From NCBI RefSeq assembly GCF_002802905.1, contig NZ_PEBK01000001.1:310001-374000 (forward strand): a DNA stretch of 64,000 nucleotides, read 5' to 3'. Below, one piece after another: positions 27,472 through 36,317 of this stretch. Made by a program: the position numbers and the translations under genes. Positions within the stretch are counted from its first letter, which is position 1. Each line of letters opens with the position of its first letter. This DNA is from Bifidobacterium simiarum (GTDB lineage: Bacteria > Actinomycetota > Actinomycetes > Actinomycetales > Bifidobacteriaceae). A model generated the notes under the pieces. It was given only the letters and a program-made list of their open reading frames with translations, was not told the DNA's origin and did not search any database.

Positions 27472-28828
27472 CAAGCTCGACGACATCCTGAGCAAACTGC
27501 CTGTCAGACGTTCCTCCACCGACGTGTCCAGACGATCGGGAGACGGGACGGGCAGATCGGGCAGGAAGACGGATGTCGCGCCGCACCCCGATCCGCTGGA
27601 CAAGGCCGTGGCGATGGTGACCGCGGGAACGTCGTTCTCGCGCGATGCCGACGATCCGGAATCGAACCGTCCCGCCGACTACTCCGGCTGGCGATGCGTC
27701 TTCAATCCGCTGTGGTGCTACTACGGGTTCATCATCGCCGTCGGTGCGCTGACGCTGTTCGGGCTGATGATGGTCTTCTCCAGCTCCTCGGTCGATCTGG
27801 TCGCCTCCGGGAAATCCCCGTGGAATCAGTTGATCACCCAGACCGGCTATGCGCTGGGCGGGGCGTTCATCGCCTTCGTGCTGTCGAGGGTTCCCGTCAA
27901 GTTCTTCCGCAGGTTCGCGGCGGTGGCCCTTGGCATCGCCATCGTCATGCAGCTGCTGACGATGGTGCCCGGCATCGGCTCCTCGGCCGGTGGCAACGTC
28001 GGATGGGTCCACATCGGTTCCGTACGCTGGCAGCCCGCCGAGATCCTCAAGTGGGCGGTCTGCCTGTGGATGCCGACCGCCATTCTGGCCATGCGCAAGA
28101 CGAAGCTGCCGACGGTCAAGGCATGGGCCGTGCCGATCGGCGTCTTCCTGCTGGCGTTCGGCGCGGTGATCGTGGGCAAGGATCTGGGCACCGCCATGAT
28201 CGTCGTGCTGATCGGCGCCTCCGCACTGCTGGTCGGCGGTCTGCCGATCTCCTGGTTCCTCGGCCTCGGCGGTCTGGGCGTGGTCGGCATCCTGCTGCTG
28301 TTCGTCACCGGCAACTCCAACCGCATGAGCCGTATCCTCGCGGCCTACGGCACCTGCACGGCCGAACAGGCCCAGGGCGTGTGCTACCAGTCGATCCACG
28401 GCGCGTACGCCATGGCCTCCGGAGGCCTGACCGGCGTGGGGCTGGGCAACTCCCGCGAGAAGTGGAACTACCTGCCCGCCGCCCACAACGACTTCATCTT
28501 CGCGGTCATCGGCGAGGAGCTCGGCTTCCTCGGCGCACTCGCCGTGGTGCTCGGGTTCGTGGTGATGGGATGGTGTCTGATCAACATCGCCATGCATCAC
28601 CGGGACGCCTATGCCCGCATGGTGATCATGTGCTTCGTGGTGTGGATCGTCGCGCAGGCGCTGGTCAACATCGGCGTGGTGGTCGGCCTTCTGCCGGTGA
28701 TGGGCCTGCCCATGCCGTTCGTCTCCTATGGCGGCACCGCATTGGTCATGTGTCTGGCCGCGGCCGGCACCGCGGTGGCGATGGCCCGCACGCAGACGGA
28801 CATCAAGGCCGCCCTCGCCAAGGCGTGA
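27461..28828 (+). CDS. ftsW: Septal peptidoglycan glycosyltransferase FtsW
   Basis: A SEDS-family polymerase that works with FtsI. After a basic cytoplasmic N-terminus of about 85 residues come about ten membrane segments. Visible SEDS motifs are [19 protein letters not shown], and the [14 protein letters not shown] and [15 protein letters not shown] segments near the end. The start lies within the end of murD, so the two are probably translationally coupled. It is full length at 455 residues. Confidence 0.95.
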   Translation: MANSKLDDILSKLPVRRSSTDVSRRSGDGTGRSGRKTDVAPHPDPLDKAVAMVTAGTSFSRDADDPESNRPADYSGWRCVFNPLWCYYGFIIAVGALTLFGLMMVFSSSSVDLVASGKSPWNQLITQTGYALGGAFIAFVLSRVPVKFFRRFAAVALGIAIVMQLLTMVPGIGSSAGGNVGWVHIGSVRWQPAEILKWAVCLWMPTAILAMRKTKLPTVKAWAVPIGVFLLAFGAVIVGKDLGTAMIVVLIGASALLVGGLPISWFLGLGGLGVVGILLLFVTGNSNRMSRILAAYGTCTAEQAQGVCYQSIHGAYAMASGGLTGVGLGNSREKWNYLPAAHNDFIFAVIGEELGFLGALAVVLGFVVMGWCLINIAMHHRDAYARMVIMCFVVWIVAQALVNIGVVVGLLPVMGLPMPFVSYGGTALVMCLAAAGTAVAMARTQTDIKAALAKA

Positions 28829-28925
28829 GCCGCGGTCCCGAGCCAGGCGCCGGGGCTGCGGGGGACTGTCGGGGACGCGGTCGGATACGGTTGCGGACGT
28901 GAGCGTGCGCGCGGCCGCATGCGGG

Positions 28926-28955
28926 TTGAAATCGGTTCGTGCCCGGCGCTATGCT
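28926..28955 (+). promoter_or_regulatory. Promoter giving a leaderless murG transcript
   Basis: TTGAAA (28926-28931), an 18-bp spacer and TATGCT (28950-28955) form a good sigma-70 type promoter. Transcription would begin about 7 bases later, at or one base before the murG ATG at 28963. No ribosome site precedes that ATG. Confidence 0.65.
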
Positions 28956-28962
28956 CATAGGC

Positions 28963-30144
28963 ATGTCTGAAGAGTCAAGCATCGTGCTGGCCGGCGGCGG
29001 CACGGCAGGTCATGTCAATCCATTGCTCAGCATTGCGTCAAGCATCCGACGCCTCGAGCCCAAGGCCTCCATCAGCGTGATCGGCACCGAGGTGGGACTG
29101 GAACGGCAGCTGGTTCCGGCGGCGGGATTCGACATGGACACCATCGAGAAGGTGCCGTTCCCCCGATCCATCAACCGCGCGGCCTTTGCGTTCCCCGCCC
29201 GCTGGATCCGCGAGGTCAACAAGGTCAAGACGATCCTGACCGAACGCCATGCCGACGTGCTGGTCGGCGTCGGCGGATACGCCTCGGCTCCGGCCTACTA
29301 CGCGGCCCACAAGCTTGGCATCCCGATCGTGATCCACGAGCAGAACGCCCGCGCGGGCATGGCCAACAAGCTGGGCGCCAGGTGGGCCCAGTTCATCGGT
29401 ACGGTGTATGAGAACACCGGTCTCAAGGCCCCGTCCGGCACCGTCATCGAACGCGTCGGACTGCCGCTTCGCCCGGCCATCGCCGACGTGGCCCGCAGCA
29501 TGGAGCGCAACCGTGCGCAGGCCCGCCGTCAGGGGGCCGAACGGCTCGGCCTCGACCCCTCCCGCCCGATCCTGCTCGTCACCGGGGGCTCCCTCGGCGC
29601 TCAGAGCCTCAACGTCGCCGTGGCGAACGCCGCCGGCGAACTGCTGTCCCGCGCGCAGGTGATCCATCTGACCGGCAAGGGCAAGATGGGCCAGGTCCGT
29701 CAGCTCGTCACCGCGTCGGCGGGGGAGTCGGTGCTGAGCGGCATCGGTTCGGACCAGCGGGGCAAGGGCGACTACCACGCCGCCGAATACCTCGAGCGCA
29801 TCGATCAGGCGTTCGCCTGCGCCGATCTGGTGATCTGCCGGTCCGGCGCCGGCACCGTGGCCGAGATCGCGGCCCTGGGCCTGCCCGCCGTCTACGTGCC
29901 GCTGCCCATCGGCAACGGCGAACAGCGCTTCAACGCCGAGCCGGTCGTCGAGGCCGGCGGCGGATTCCTCGTGCCCGACGACCGGTTCACCGACGAGTGG
30001 GTCACCGGCCATGTGCCGCAGCTGCTCGCCGACGGCGACCGACTGGCGCAGGTCGCCCGGGCCGCATGGGGATACGGCATCCGCGACGCCGCGCAGACGA
30101 TGGCCTCCCGCGTGCTCGACATCGCCGGAAAGGCCCGCCGGTAG
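28963..30144 (+). CDS. murG: Lipid II synthase MurG
   Basis: Transfers GlcNAc from UDP-GlcNAc to lipid I on the cytoplasmic side. The 393-residue protein has the N-terminal glycine loop [44 protein letters not shown] and the donor-site [11 protein letters not shown]. The ATG at 28963 is preferred to a GTG 24 bases upstream because the -10 box overlaps the latter. Leaderless starts are common in actinobacteria. A 134-bp gap after ftsW holds the promoter. Confidence 0.95.
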   Translation: MSEESSIVLAGGGTAGHVNPLLSIASSIRRLEPKASISVIGTEVGLERQLVPAAGFDMDTIEKVPFPRSINRAAFAFPARWIREVNKVKTILTERHADVLVGVGGYASAPAYYAAHKLGIPIVIHEQNARAGMANKLGARWAQFIGTVYENTGLKAPSGTVIERVGLPLRPAIADVARSMERNRAQARRQGAERLGLDPSRPILLVTGGSLGAQSLNVAVANAAGELLSRAQVIHLTGKGKMGQVRQLVTASAGESVLSGIGSDQRGKGDYHAAEYLERIDQAFACADLVICRSGAGTVAEIAALGLPAVYVPLPIGNGEQRFNAEPVVEAGGGFLVPDDRFTDEWVTGHVPQLLADGDRLAQVARAAWGYGIRDAAQTMASRVLDIAGKARR

Positions 30145-30281
30145 TTTCGGACGGGTTCGGGAGACGTTTCCGTCGTTGGCGGGACGTCGTCGATAATGGT
30201 TAGGAATGTGTTGGTCGGATGCCATGCCGTCCGCATGGTTGTGCGGATCGGGCCGGCATGCCGAAAAAGGAGTATTGAACA

Positions 30282-31883
30282 GTGAATGACGCTTCCACAT
30301 CGTCCATCGTGCTTGAGCCCACGAGTCGTCCCGCCGACGCGGACTCACTGACCCCGGCCTCGCTGGGGGTCACGCATTTCATCGGTATCGGCGGCGCCGG
30401 CATGAGCGTGCTGGCCGAGATCCTGCATGAGAAGGGCGTGGCCGTGCAGGGTTCGGACCGTGAGCTCGGTCCCAAGGCCAGGCGTCTGCAGGAGCTGGGC
30501 ATCACCGTATTCGTCGGGCAGCAGGCGGAGCACGTCGCCAACGCCGACACGGTGGTGTGGTCCAGCGCCATCAAGCCCGACAACCCGGAGATCGTCGCCG
30601 CGGTCGCCCGTGGAGCCCGTCTCATGCACCGCAGCGACGTGCTGGCGCTGCTGATGAAGTCCGCCAAGGCCGTCACCGTGGCCGGCGCCCACGGCAAGAC
30701 CACCACCAGCGCCATGATCGCGCACATTCTGCTGCACGCCGGCGAAGGCGAACTCGCCGACCCCAGTTACGCCATCGGCGGCTCGATCCAGGGCCCCGAC
30801 GGCCCGCTCGACGGCGGCCATGCCGGCAAGGGCGGCGTGCTGGTGGCCGAGGCCGACGAATCCGACGGCAGCCTCGCCAAGTACCATCCGCAGGTGGCGG
30901 TGATCACCAACGTGGAGGCCGAGCATCTCGACCATTACGGCACCGCCGAGGCATACCGTCAGGCGTTCGTGGAGCACGCGCATCACGCCGTGGGCCATGT
31001 GGTGCTGTGCGGCGACGACGAGGGCGCGCTCGCGGTGTTGCGCTCGATGTCCCCCGAGGCCGCATCCCACGCGGTGGTGTATGCCACGCACGACGCCGAC
31101 CAGCTCGGCGATCTCAACGGCGCCACGCTGGCCCATATCGAGCATGAGTCGGAGGCCTCGGCGTCGAGCGACGCGTCCGCCGTCGAATCGTTCACGCTGC
31201 ATCTTCCCGCCGGCATGGGCGGCGAGCCGGCGCAGGGTGCGCAGGGCGGGGCTCCGTCCGAGGCCCGCGACATCACCGTGGGCCTGCGCATCCCCGGCAT
31301 CCACAACGCCCGCAACGCCTCGGCCGCCATCATCGCGGCCACACTGCTCGGCATGGATCCGGCCCGGGCCGCCGAAGCCGCCTCCACCTTCCGTGGTGCG
31401 GCGCGACGCTTCGAGATCAAGGGCACGGTGTCCTCGGTCACCGTGGTCGACGACTACGCCCACCATCCCACCGAGATCGCCGCCCTGCTGGACGCCGCCC
31501 GTCGCCGGTTCCCCGGCTCCGTGATCCGGGTGCTGTTCCAGCCGCATCTGTTCTCCCGAACGATGTTCTTCGCCCGTCACTTCGCCGAGGCTCTCGCCAA
31601 GGCCGATGACGTGATCGTGACCGGCATCTTCCCCGCACGCGAGAAGCAGGCCGACTATCCCGACGTCGGCCCGCAGACCGTGGTGGATGCGGCGGCGGGT
31701 CTGACGCACGACCCCGCCGAGGGATGGATCTCGGCCGTGCCCGACATGTGCCAGGCCGCGAAGATGCTGGCGATGCGCAGCTCGGCCGGTGACGTGATCA
31801 TCACCGTGGGCGCGGGCGACATCACGGATATGGCGCCGGTGCTGCTCAGCGTGCTCAAGGCCCGCGGCGACCGGGAGTCCTGA
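30282..31883 (+). CDS. murC: UDP-MurNAc:L-alanine ligase MurC
   Basis: Adds the first amino acid, L-Ala, to UDP-MurNAc. The N-terminal domain has FIGIGGAGMS, the ATP loop is GAHGKTTTSAM, and VAEADESDGS, NVEAEHLDHYG and DDYAHHPTEI are the MurC signatures. The GTG start has AAAAAGGAG at 9 bases. The protein has 533 residues. The stretch at about 285-325 is an Ala/Ser/Gly-rich insertion with two Gly-rich loops, longer than in E. coli MurC. Confidence 0.96.
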   Translation: MNDASTSSIVLEPTSRPADADSLTPASLGVTHFIGIGGAGMSVLAEILHEKGVAVQGSDRELGPKARRLQELGITVFVGQQAEHVANADTVVWSSAIKPDNPEIVAAVARGARLMHRSDVLALLMKSAKAVTVAGAHGKTTTSAMIAHILLHAGEGELADPSYAIGGSIQGPDGPLDGGHAGKGGVLVAEADESDGSLAKYHPQVAVITNVEAEHLDHYGTAEAYRQAFVEHAHHAVGHVVLCGDDEGALAVLRSMSPEAASHAVVYATHDADQLGDLNGATLAHIEHESEASASSDASAVESFTLHLPAGMGGEPAQGAQGGAPSEARDITVGLRIPGIHNARNASAAIIAATLLGMDPARAAEAASTFRGAARRFEIKGTVSSVTVVDDYAHHPTEIAALLDAARRRFPGSVIRVLFQPHLFSRTMFFARHFAEALAKADDVIVTGIFPAREKQADYPDVGPQTVVDAAAGLTHDPAEGWISAVPDMCQAAKMLAMRSSAGDVIITVGAGDITDMAPVLLSVLKARGDRES

Positions 31884-31885
31884 CC

Positions 31886-33022
31886 TTGGTGGGGCGCAGG
31901 GTCACCTCGCACGACGGATCCTCCGATGACGGCCCGTCCCGGTATGGGCAGTCTCAGTATGGGCAGTCCCCGCACGGCCAGTCACGCCGCGGTCGGTCCC
32001 TGAGCTCGGGATCGGGGTCGGAGGCGCCGGGTCGCCGAGTCGCCTCCGGTACCGCCTCCTCCGATTCGGTCCCCTTCGGTCCGGGATCCGGGGACGTATC
32101 GTCGGCTTCCGCTGAGCACGGATCGGGGCGAACCGTCCGTTCTCAGCGTGCGGACGTCTCCGCCGCGGATTCGGGCCGGTTCGTGGACGCCCGCGTCCTG
32201 CGGTCGGGGGAGAGCGTTTCCGAACGGCTGGACAGCGAGGCGTTCGGTGGGCCGGGACTGCTCACCAGACCCAAGGTGGTGGATTTTCCCGAACGACTGA
32301 AGGAACGCCGCAAGGCGAACCGTCGGCAGCGGCTGACCCGCATGGGTGTCGCGGCGCTGGTTGTCGTGGCGGTGCTCACGTTGATCTGGTCGCTGCTGTT
32401 CTCTCCGCTGCTGAAGCTGCAGGCCGATCAGATCACGGTGCGCGGCACCAACACCTGGGTGTCGAAAGGCGACGTGACCGCCATCGCCGACACGCACGTC
32501 GGCTCGTCGTTGCTGCTGGTCAGCGGCAGCGGGATCGAGGAGAAGATCGGCGAGCTGCCCGGCGTGGTGTCCGCACAGGCCAGCAAACGGTATCCGCACG
32601 GACTGGACATCGTGGTGAAGGCCGAGCCGCCGGCAGCGGTCCTCAAGGACGCCAACGGCGACATGACCGCCGTGGACAGCGAGGGGCGCGTACTCAACGC
32701 GGTGAACGCCTCGGTAAAGGGCATTCCCGTGATCGAGGTGAAGAACGCGAAGAAGAGCCTCGACAACAAGGCCGTGATCCAGGCGGTGAAGGTGCTGGGC
32801 ACGCTTGACGAGTCGATGCGGCGCAAGGTGAGCAAGGTCACCGCCAAGACGCAGGATTCCGTCACCACCACCCTCGCCGACGGCTATACCGTGATCTGGG
32901 GCAATTCCTCCCAGATGCGGCTGAAGAAGGCGGTGGTCGATACGCTGCTGAAGAACCCCAAGCAGCTGGGTGGGGCCAAGACGATCAACGTGGCGGCTCC
33001 GGACAAGGCCACGATCAAATGA
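31886..33022 (+). CDS. ftsQ: Cell division protein FtsQ
   Basis: A bitopic divisome protein with a POTRA domain. About 145 residues of Ser/Gly/Arg-rich cytoplasmic sequence precede a transmembrane segment (VAALVVVAVLTLIWSLLFS), a POTRA domain beginning LKLQADQITVRGTN, and the FtsQ beta domain (VVKAEPPAAVLKD onward). The TTG at 31886 is 9 bases after GGGAG; the adjacent GTG at 31889 is equally possible. It begins two bases after murC and is the last gene of the cluster. The long disordered N-terminus is beyond the E. coli form but common in actinobacteria. Confidence 0.92.
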   Translation: MVGRRVTSHDGSSDDGPSRYGQSQYGQSPHGQSRRGRSLSSGSGSEAPGRRVASGTASSDSVPFGPGSGDVSSASAEHGSGRTVRSQRADVSAADSGRFVDARVLRSGESVSERLDSEAFGGPGLLTRPKVVDFPERLKERRKANRRQRLTRMGVAALVVVAVLTLIWSLLFSPLLKLQADQITVRGTNTWVSKGDVTAIADTHVGSSLLLVSGSGIEEKIGELPGVVSAQASKRYPHGLDIVVKAEPPAAVLKDANGDMTAVDSEGRVLNAVNASVKGIPVIEVKNAKKSLDNKAVIQAVKVLGTLDESMRRKVSKVTAKTQDSVTTTLADGYTVIWGNSSQMRLKKAVVDTLLKNPKQLGGAKTINVAAPDKATIK

Positions 33023-33087
33023 CCGAGGCCCCTGCCTTGAAGCTGGGGCCGGGTCAGGTGGCAGTCAGGCCGTTGGGCCGTCGGACC

Positions 33088-33124
33088 GGTCTGACGGCCG
33101 TCCGTATCTGTTGGCCGTCAGACC
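33088..33124. terminator. Hairpin between ftsQ and the DUF4391-like gene
   Basis: GGTCTGACGGCC pairs perfectly with GGCCGTCAGACC over a 13-base loop. The right arm covers the stop of the minus-strand gene. Confidence 0.6.
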
Positions 33125-33888
33125 GTCGGACGCAGCACGGACCTGAGCTTCTCGATCTGGGTGCGGACACGATGCAGCTGGGCGTACACTTCGTTGCGCT
33201 GCGACGTGGTGTTGGCCCGCTGATGGTCCCGCACGAGCTTGACCTCCTCCGCCTCGAGCCTGACGATCCTGTCGTGCACGGCCAGCCTCATGTCGAGATC
33301 GGCGCCGTTCTCATCGTGCAGGATCACCTGGGCGCCCAGCGAATCCCACAGTTCGTCCATGGTGGTGCCGTGCAGGGCGAGATGGACGTCGGCGGGGTCC
33401 GTCCATTCGCCGACGTGAACCCTGAATTCGGGCAGATGGCCGGGCTTGACCGGCAGGGCGCGACGGATTGCCAGCGCGCATTCCTCGCGGACCGTGCCCT
33501 CCTCGCCCTCGGTCGCGTCCTCGGTCTGAGACTCGTCCGCGGTCGCCTGCGCGGTCTGACGCACGCAGACGAACAGGATGCCGCCCTTGCGCTGCGCGGC
33601 GATGCGCTCGATCACCGACTTGGGGACGTCCGGGACGTTCAGGCGCAGGCCGAGCACCAGGATCTCACCGAGACGGCCCGCGGCCATGCCGGTGTTCTGC
33701 GGGCGCAGCAGGCCCAGCAGGGTGATGCTTTCGACGTCGGAGACGAACCGCTGCCTCAGCTTCGTGGAAAGCGGATCCTTGCCGACGAACGCGGCCTTGG
33801 GGAACCGGCTTTTCTCGGCGGCGATGGCGGTGTTGGGGGCGAACCCCAGCGTCAGCATGGACATCGATCCGCATGCGGCAACGGTCAT
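33118..33888 (-). CDS. DUF4391-like conserved protein
   Basis: The ATG at 33888 follows AAGGAGG at 6 bases; a longer frame to 33954 has no such site. The 256-residue protein has the pattern of DUF4391: an FPKAAF lysine near the N-terminus, RQRFVSDVESITLLGLL, LVLGLRLNVPDVPKSVIERIA and a hydrophobic GGILFVCV strand, then a C-terminal coiled coil (IVRLEAEEVKLVRDHQ to LHRVRTQIEKLRSVL). In many genomes such proteins sit beside helicases or restriction systems. Here the neighbours are ftsQ (convergent) and a permease. The biochemical function is unknown. The family match is from memory of its sequence pattern. Confidence 0.6.
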   Translation of the reverse strand: MTVAACGSMSMLTLGFAPNTAIAAEKSRFPKAAFVGKDPLSTKLRQRFVSDVESITLLGLLRPQNTGMAAGRLGEILVLGLRLNVPDVPKSVIERIAAQRKGGILFVCVRQTAQATADESQTEDATEGEEGTVREECALAIRRALPVKPGHLPEFRVHVGEWTDPADVHLALHGTTMDELWDSLGAQVILHDENGADLDMRLAVHDRIVRLEAEEVKLVRDHQRANTTSQRNEVYAQLHRVRTQIEKLRSVLRPTV

Positions 33889-34059
33889 CGAAGGGCCTCC
33901 TTGGGTTTTGACGGTATCGGCGACGGACGATGTCAGGGATGATGTCGGTGACAACGCGGCGTCTATGACAGTATAGATGTGGCCGCATGGGTGGTGGTGG
34001 TCTTATGGCCGTGCCGCGGCGTGTCGGAGGGTTCGGCGGGCTCAGGCGGTTCGGCGGTG

Positions 34060-34998
34060 TCAGCCGAGCAGGGCCGCGATGACGAAGATCACGATGGGGG
34101 AGGTGAGCGTGGTCAGCAGCACCCCGTCCCTGGCGAACGTGGTGCCGGTCTCGTACCGGGCGGAATAGTTGTAGACGTTCTGGGCGCAGGGGAGCGCGGC
34201 GAGCACGACGCAGGCGTAGAGCTCCTGGCCGCGGAATCCCATCATGAAGTAGGCGAGTACGAAGGCGAGGGCGGGCATCATCAGATCCTTGCACAGCGTG
34301 GCCATGACGACGGCGGAGCGGTTGCCGCCCTGCAGCGGTCTGGCGCCGCGCAGCGACATGCCGAACGCCGTGAGGATCAGCGGCACGGCCGACTGGGCGA
34401 CGATGTTGATCGGGTCGTAGAGGTACTGCGGCACGACGAACCAGCCGACGGCGTCGCTGATCGCGGAGACGACGATGCCGATCGTCACGCCGATGAGGAT
34501 GGGCTGGTGCAGCGGCTGGGTGATGATGGCCTTGGCGCTCACCTTGCCTTTGACGGACAGGTCGAGTGCGGTCAGGGCGATCGGGGTGAAGATCACCTGC
34601 TGCATGAGGATGATCGGGGTGACCGCGGTCGGATCGCCGAGGATGTAGGTGGCGACGGGCAGACCGATGTTGTTGGCGTTCATGTACATCGACACCAGTG
34701 CGCCGATCGTGGTGTCCGCCGTGCCGAGACGGAACACCTTGTGTCCCAGCAGCAGGAAGACGACGCCGGTGATGGAGGCACAGAGGAGCGCGACGAGCAT
34801 CGACGGCTTGAACACGTCGGAAAGATGCTCCTTGGACAGCAGCGAGAACATCAGGCATGGCGTGGAGACGAAGAAGCTGAACCGGTTGAGGACCATTTGC
34901 GCGGTGGGGCCGCCAACACGGAACCGTGCGGCGACATAGCCGATGAGAATGATGACGCCGATGACGCAGAACCCCTGCAGGGCGTTGAACAGACCCAT
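34060..34998 (-). CDS. AEC-family permease
   Basis: An inner-membrane carrier of the auxin efflux carrier family. In bacteria these export or import organic acids such as malate. Ten hydrophobic segments are visible in 312 residues. Typical features are the early CVIGVIILIGYVAARF segment, MNANNIGLPVATYIL (the family's N-rich loop) and the late PCAQNVYNYSARY. The ATG at 34998 begins MGLFNALQGF; GGGAGGAA lies about 11 bases upstream. The substrate is not determinable from sequence. Confidence 0.85.
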   Translation of the reverse strand: MGLFNALQGFCVIGVIILIGYVAARFRVGGPTAQMVLNRFSFFVSTPCLMFSLLSKEHLSDVFKPSMLVALLCASITGVVFLLLGHKVFRLGTADTTIGALVSMYMNANNIGLPVATYILGDPTAVTPIILMQQVIFTPIALTALDLSVKGKVSAKAIITQPLHQPILIGVTIGIVVSAISDAVGWFVVPQYLYDPINIVAQSAVPLILTAFGMSLRGARPLQGGNRSAVVMATLCKDLMMPALAFVLAYFMMGFRGQELYACVVLAALPCAQNVYNYSARYETGTTFARDGVLLTTLTSPIVIFVIAALLG

Positions 34999-35160
34999 TT
35001 CTCCCGTATTCCTCCCGTCGTGGTTTTCTTCGTCGTGTCTTCTCCGTCTGTCTCCGTTGACGAATGACCCCAACGAGGATAATCACCGTCGGATCGTTTG
35101 TGATCTTCCGTCCGCAATACGGACCGACGGTGTTCTTGGCGTGTTGTGGGTTCGATGCGG

Positions 35161-35234
35161 CCCGTTTTTGGTCATTCCAAGCTTGAAGAGCCCGTTTCCG
35201 GCCTGTTCAAGCTTGGATTGACCAAAAACCGGGG
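35161..35234. repeat. Long near-perfect hairpin upstream of the AEC gene
   Basis: TTGGTCATTCCAAGCTTGAA pairs with TTCAAGCTTGGATTGACCAA (one mismatch) around an 18-base loop. The outer CCCGTTT / AAACCGGG extends the stem to about 26 bp. It lies immediately before repeat R2. Confidence 0.75.
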
Positions 35235-35239
35235 GGACG

Positions 35240-35289
35240 GGCTTCCCCTTGAAGGGAAGCTGGCAGCCGTAAGGCTGACTGATGAGGTG
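35240..35289 (+). repeat. Two-hairpin repeat, copy R2
   Basis: Same layout as R1: GGCTTCCCTT-type hairpin, a CAGCC/GGCTG hairpin and the tail TGATGAGGTG. The second stem differs from R1 but still pairs. Confidence 0.8.
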
Positions 35290-35304
35290 TGAGTCGGCGC
35301 CTGA

Positions 35305-35330
35305 TGTGAACTGCGCCCCAATAGTTGGTC
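35305..35330. mobile_element. Possible IS3-family (IS150 group) end remnant
   Basis: TGAACTGCGCCCCAATAGTTGG resembles the terminal repeat of IS150-group elements. No transposase is nearby, so it would be a solo scar. The gap 34999-35412 otherwise holds the hairpin and R2 and no gene. Confidence 0.4.
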
Positions 35331-35412
35331 GATGAGAGATCCTGGACGATAATGGAGACATATTTCCCGAAGGCGACGAAGATGTTTGATCAGATTGTAA
35401 AGGGCATGATTA

Positions 35413-35628
35413 ATGAGCGGCGATAACACATTGAGTCCGTTGAAAAAGCTTTTGCGCCAATATTCGGCGACGTTCCATGAGCCCTATTATCATGCCGGTG
35501 AGGAATATCCGGACAGCGTCGAAGGCGTCATCGCGGACATCTCCCATTGGCTGGAGATCGGCAAGCCGCGTCCTTGGGTCGACTATCCGAACGGATGGAA
35601 CGACTATCCGGATGGGTGCATGGTCTAG
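35413..35628 (+). CDS. Small hypothetical protein, 71 residues
   Basis: Not recognised. A soluble, acidic, aromatic-rich sequence (HEPYYHAGEEYPDS, DISHWLEIGKPRPWVDYPNGW). AAGGG lies about 9 bases before the ATG. A 14-codon frame starting at 35382 (MFDQIVKGMINERR) overlaps its start and may couple translation. It lies between an insertion-sequence scar and tmRNA, a setting where gene remnants are common, so it may be a fragment of a larger lost gene. Confidence 0.4.
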   Translation: MSGDNTLSPLKKLLRQYSATFHEPYYHAGEEYPDSVEGVIADISHWLEIGKPRPWVDYPNGWNDYPDGCMV

Positions 35629-35663
35629 CGGCGGCACCCAGACATCCGGCGATGCTGTTGGTT

Positions 35664-35683
35664 GGATCACGCCGGCGTGATCC
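35664..35683. repeat. Perfect 20-bp palindrome
   Basis: GGATCACGCCGGCGTGATCC is fully self-complementary. It lies between the small gene and the tmRNA terminator. Confidence 0.6.
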
Positions 35684-35709
35684 ATGCCCTGTTCAATTCC
35701 CGCCAAGGA

Positions 35710-35754
35710 ATGCGAAAGGGCAGAACACCTGACGGCGTCCTGCCCCTTTCGCAT
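35710..35754 (-). terminator. tmRNA 3' hairpin
   Basis: ATGCGAAAGGGCAG pairs with CTGCCCCTTTCGCAT (one bulged C), a few bases beyond the tmRNA 3' end. There is no T run. Confidence 0.6.
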
Positions 35755-35757
35755 CAG

Positions 35758-36152
35758 TGGAGACGGCGGGAATTGAACCCGCGTCCGGTGACCGTACCCA
35801 CAGTCTTCTACGTGCGTAGTCCGCTGGCCGGATGGCTATCTGTCTGCCCCCGTCTGTGTCGCAGACTACTGACGGCGGGCATAGTCACAGTAAACGTCCC
35901 CGATGCATCCTGTGACGCAACGCATCGGGCGAGTCTCCTAAACGACGCTCAGCATCTCCCCGAAGACATGGGAGAGTGAACGGAGCGGCTGCTCACTGGT
36001 TAATCCTGGCGCGAAGCTCAGGCAGCGAGAGCGAACTCAGTGCGGTTAGATTTAGCACTTATTCTTTGCGGGAGGACATTAACGAGTGGACCCCCGCGTT
36101 CTCGGCACGCTTCCCTGCGGCGAACAGATCACCGTCGAAACCGATCGTCCCC
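35758..36152 (-). ncRNA. ssrA: Transfer-messenger RNA
   Basis: Rescues stalled ribosomes and tags their products. The 5' end GGGGACG pairs with the 3' CGTCTCC; the T arm reads GGGTTCAATTCCCGCC. The tag frame runs from 36056 to 36018 and encodes AKSNRTEFALAA then TGA, matching bifidobacterial tags. The discriminator A is at 35758; CCA is not encoded. The length is 395 bases, typical of one-piece tmRNA. Confidence 0.95.
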
Positions 36153-36183
36153 AATCTTGAATTATCAAGCATTCCGGTGTGGA

Positions 36184-36221
36184 AAACCGGACATTTCACT
36201 ATACCGTGCCATGTCCGGTTT
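36184..36221. promoter_or_regulatory. 11-bp inverted repeat spanning the tmRNA -10 region
   Basis: AAACCGGACAT (36184-36194) and ATGTCCGGTTT (36211-36221) are perfect complements 16 bp apart, and the -10 box lies between them. It could be an operator or an RNA hairpin. Confidence 0.5.
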
Positions 36222-36227
36222 CGTCAA
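36198..36227 (-). promoter_or_regulatory. Promoter of tmRNA
   Basis: TTGACG and TATAGT are separated by 18 bp. Transcription would start some 40 bases before the mature 5' end, leaving a leader for RNase P to remove. Confidence 0.7.
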
Positions 36228-36317
36228 CAATCGCCCGGCGATCATCCCCGATGATCGCCATGGGCGAACGGATCGGGTGTGATCATCCCCTACGAGAATC
36301 ACCCTTCTCCGTGGAGA

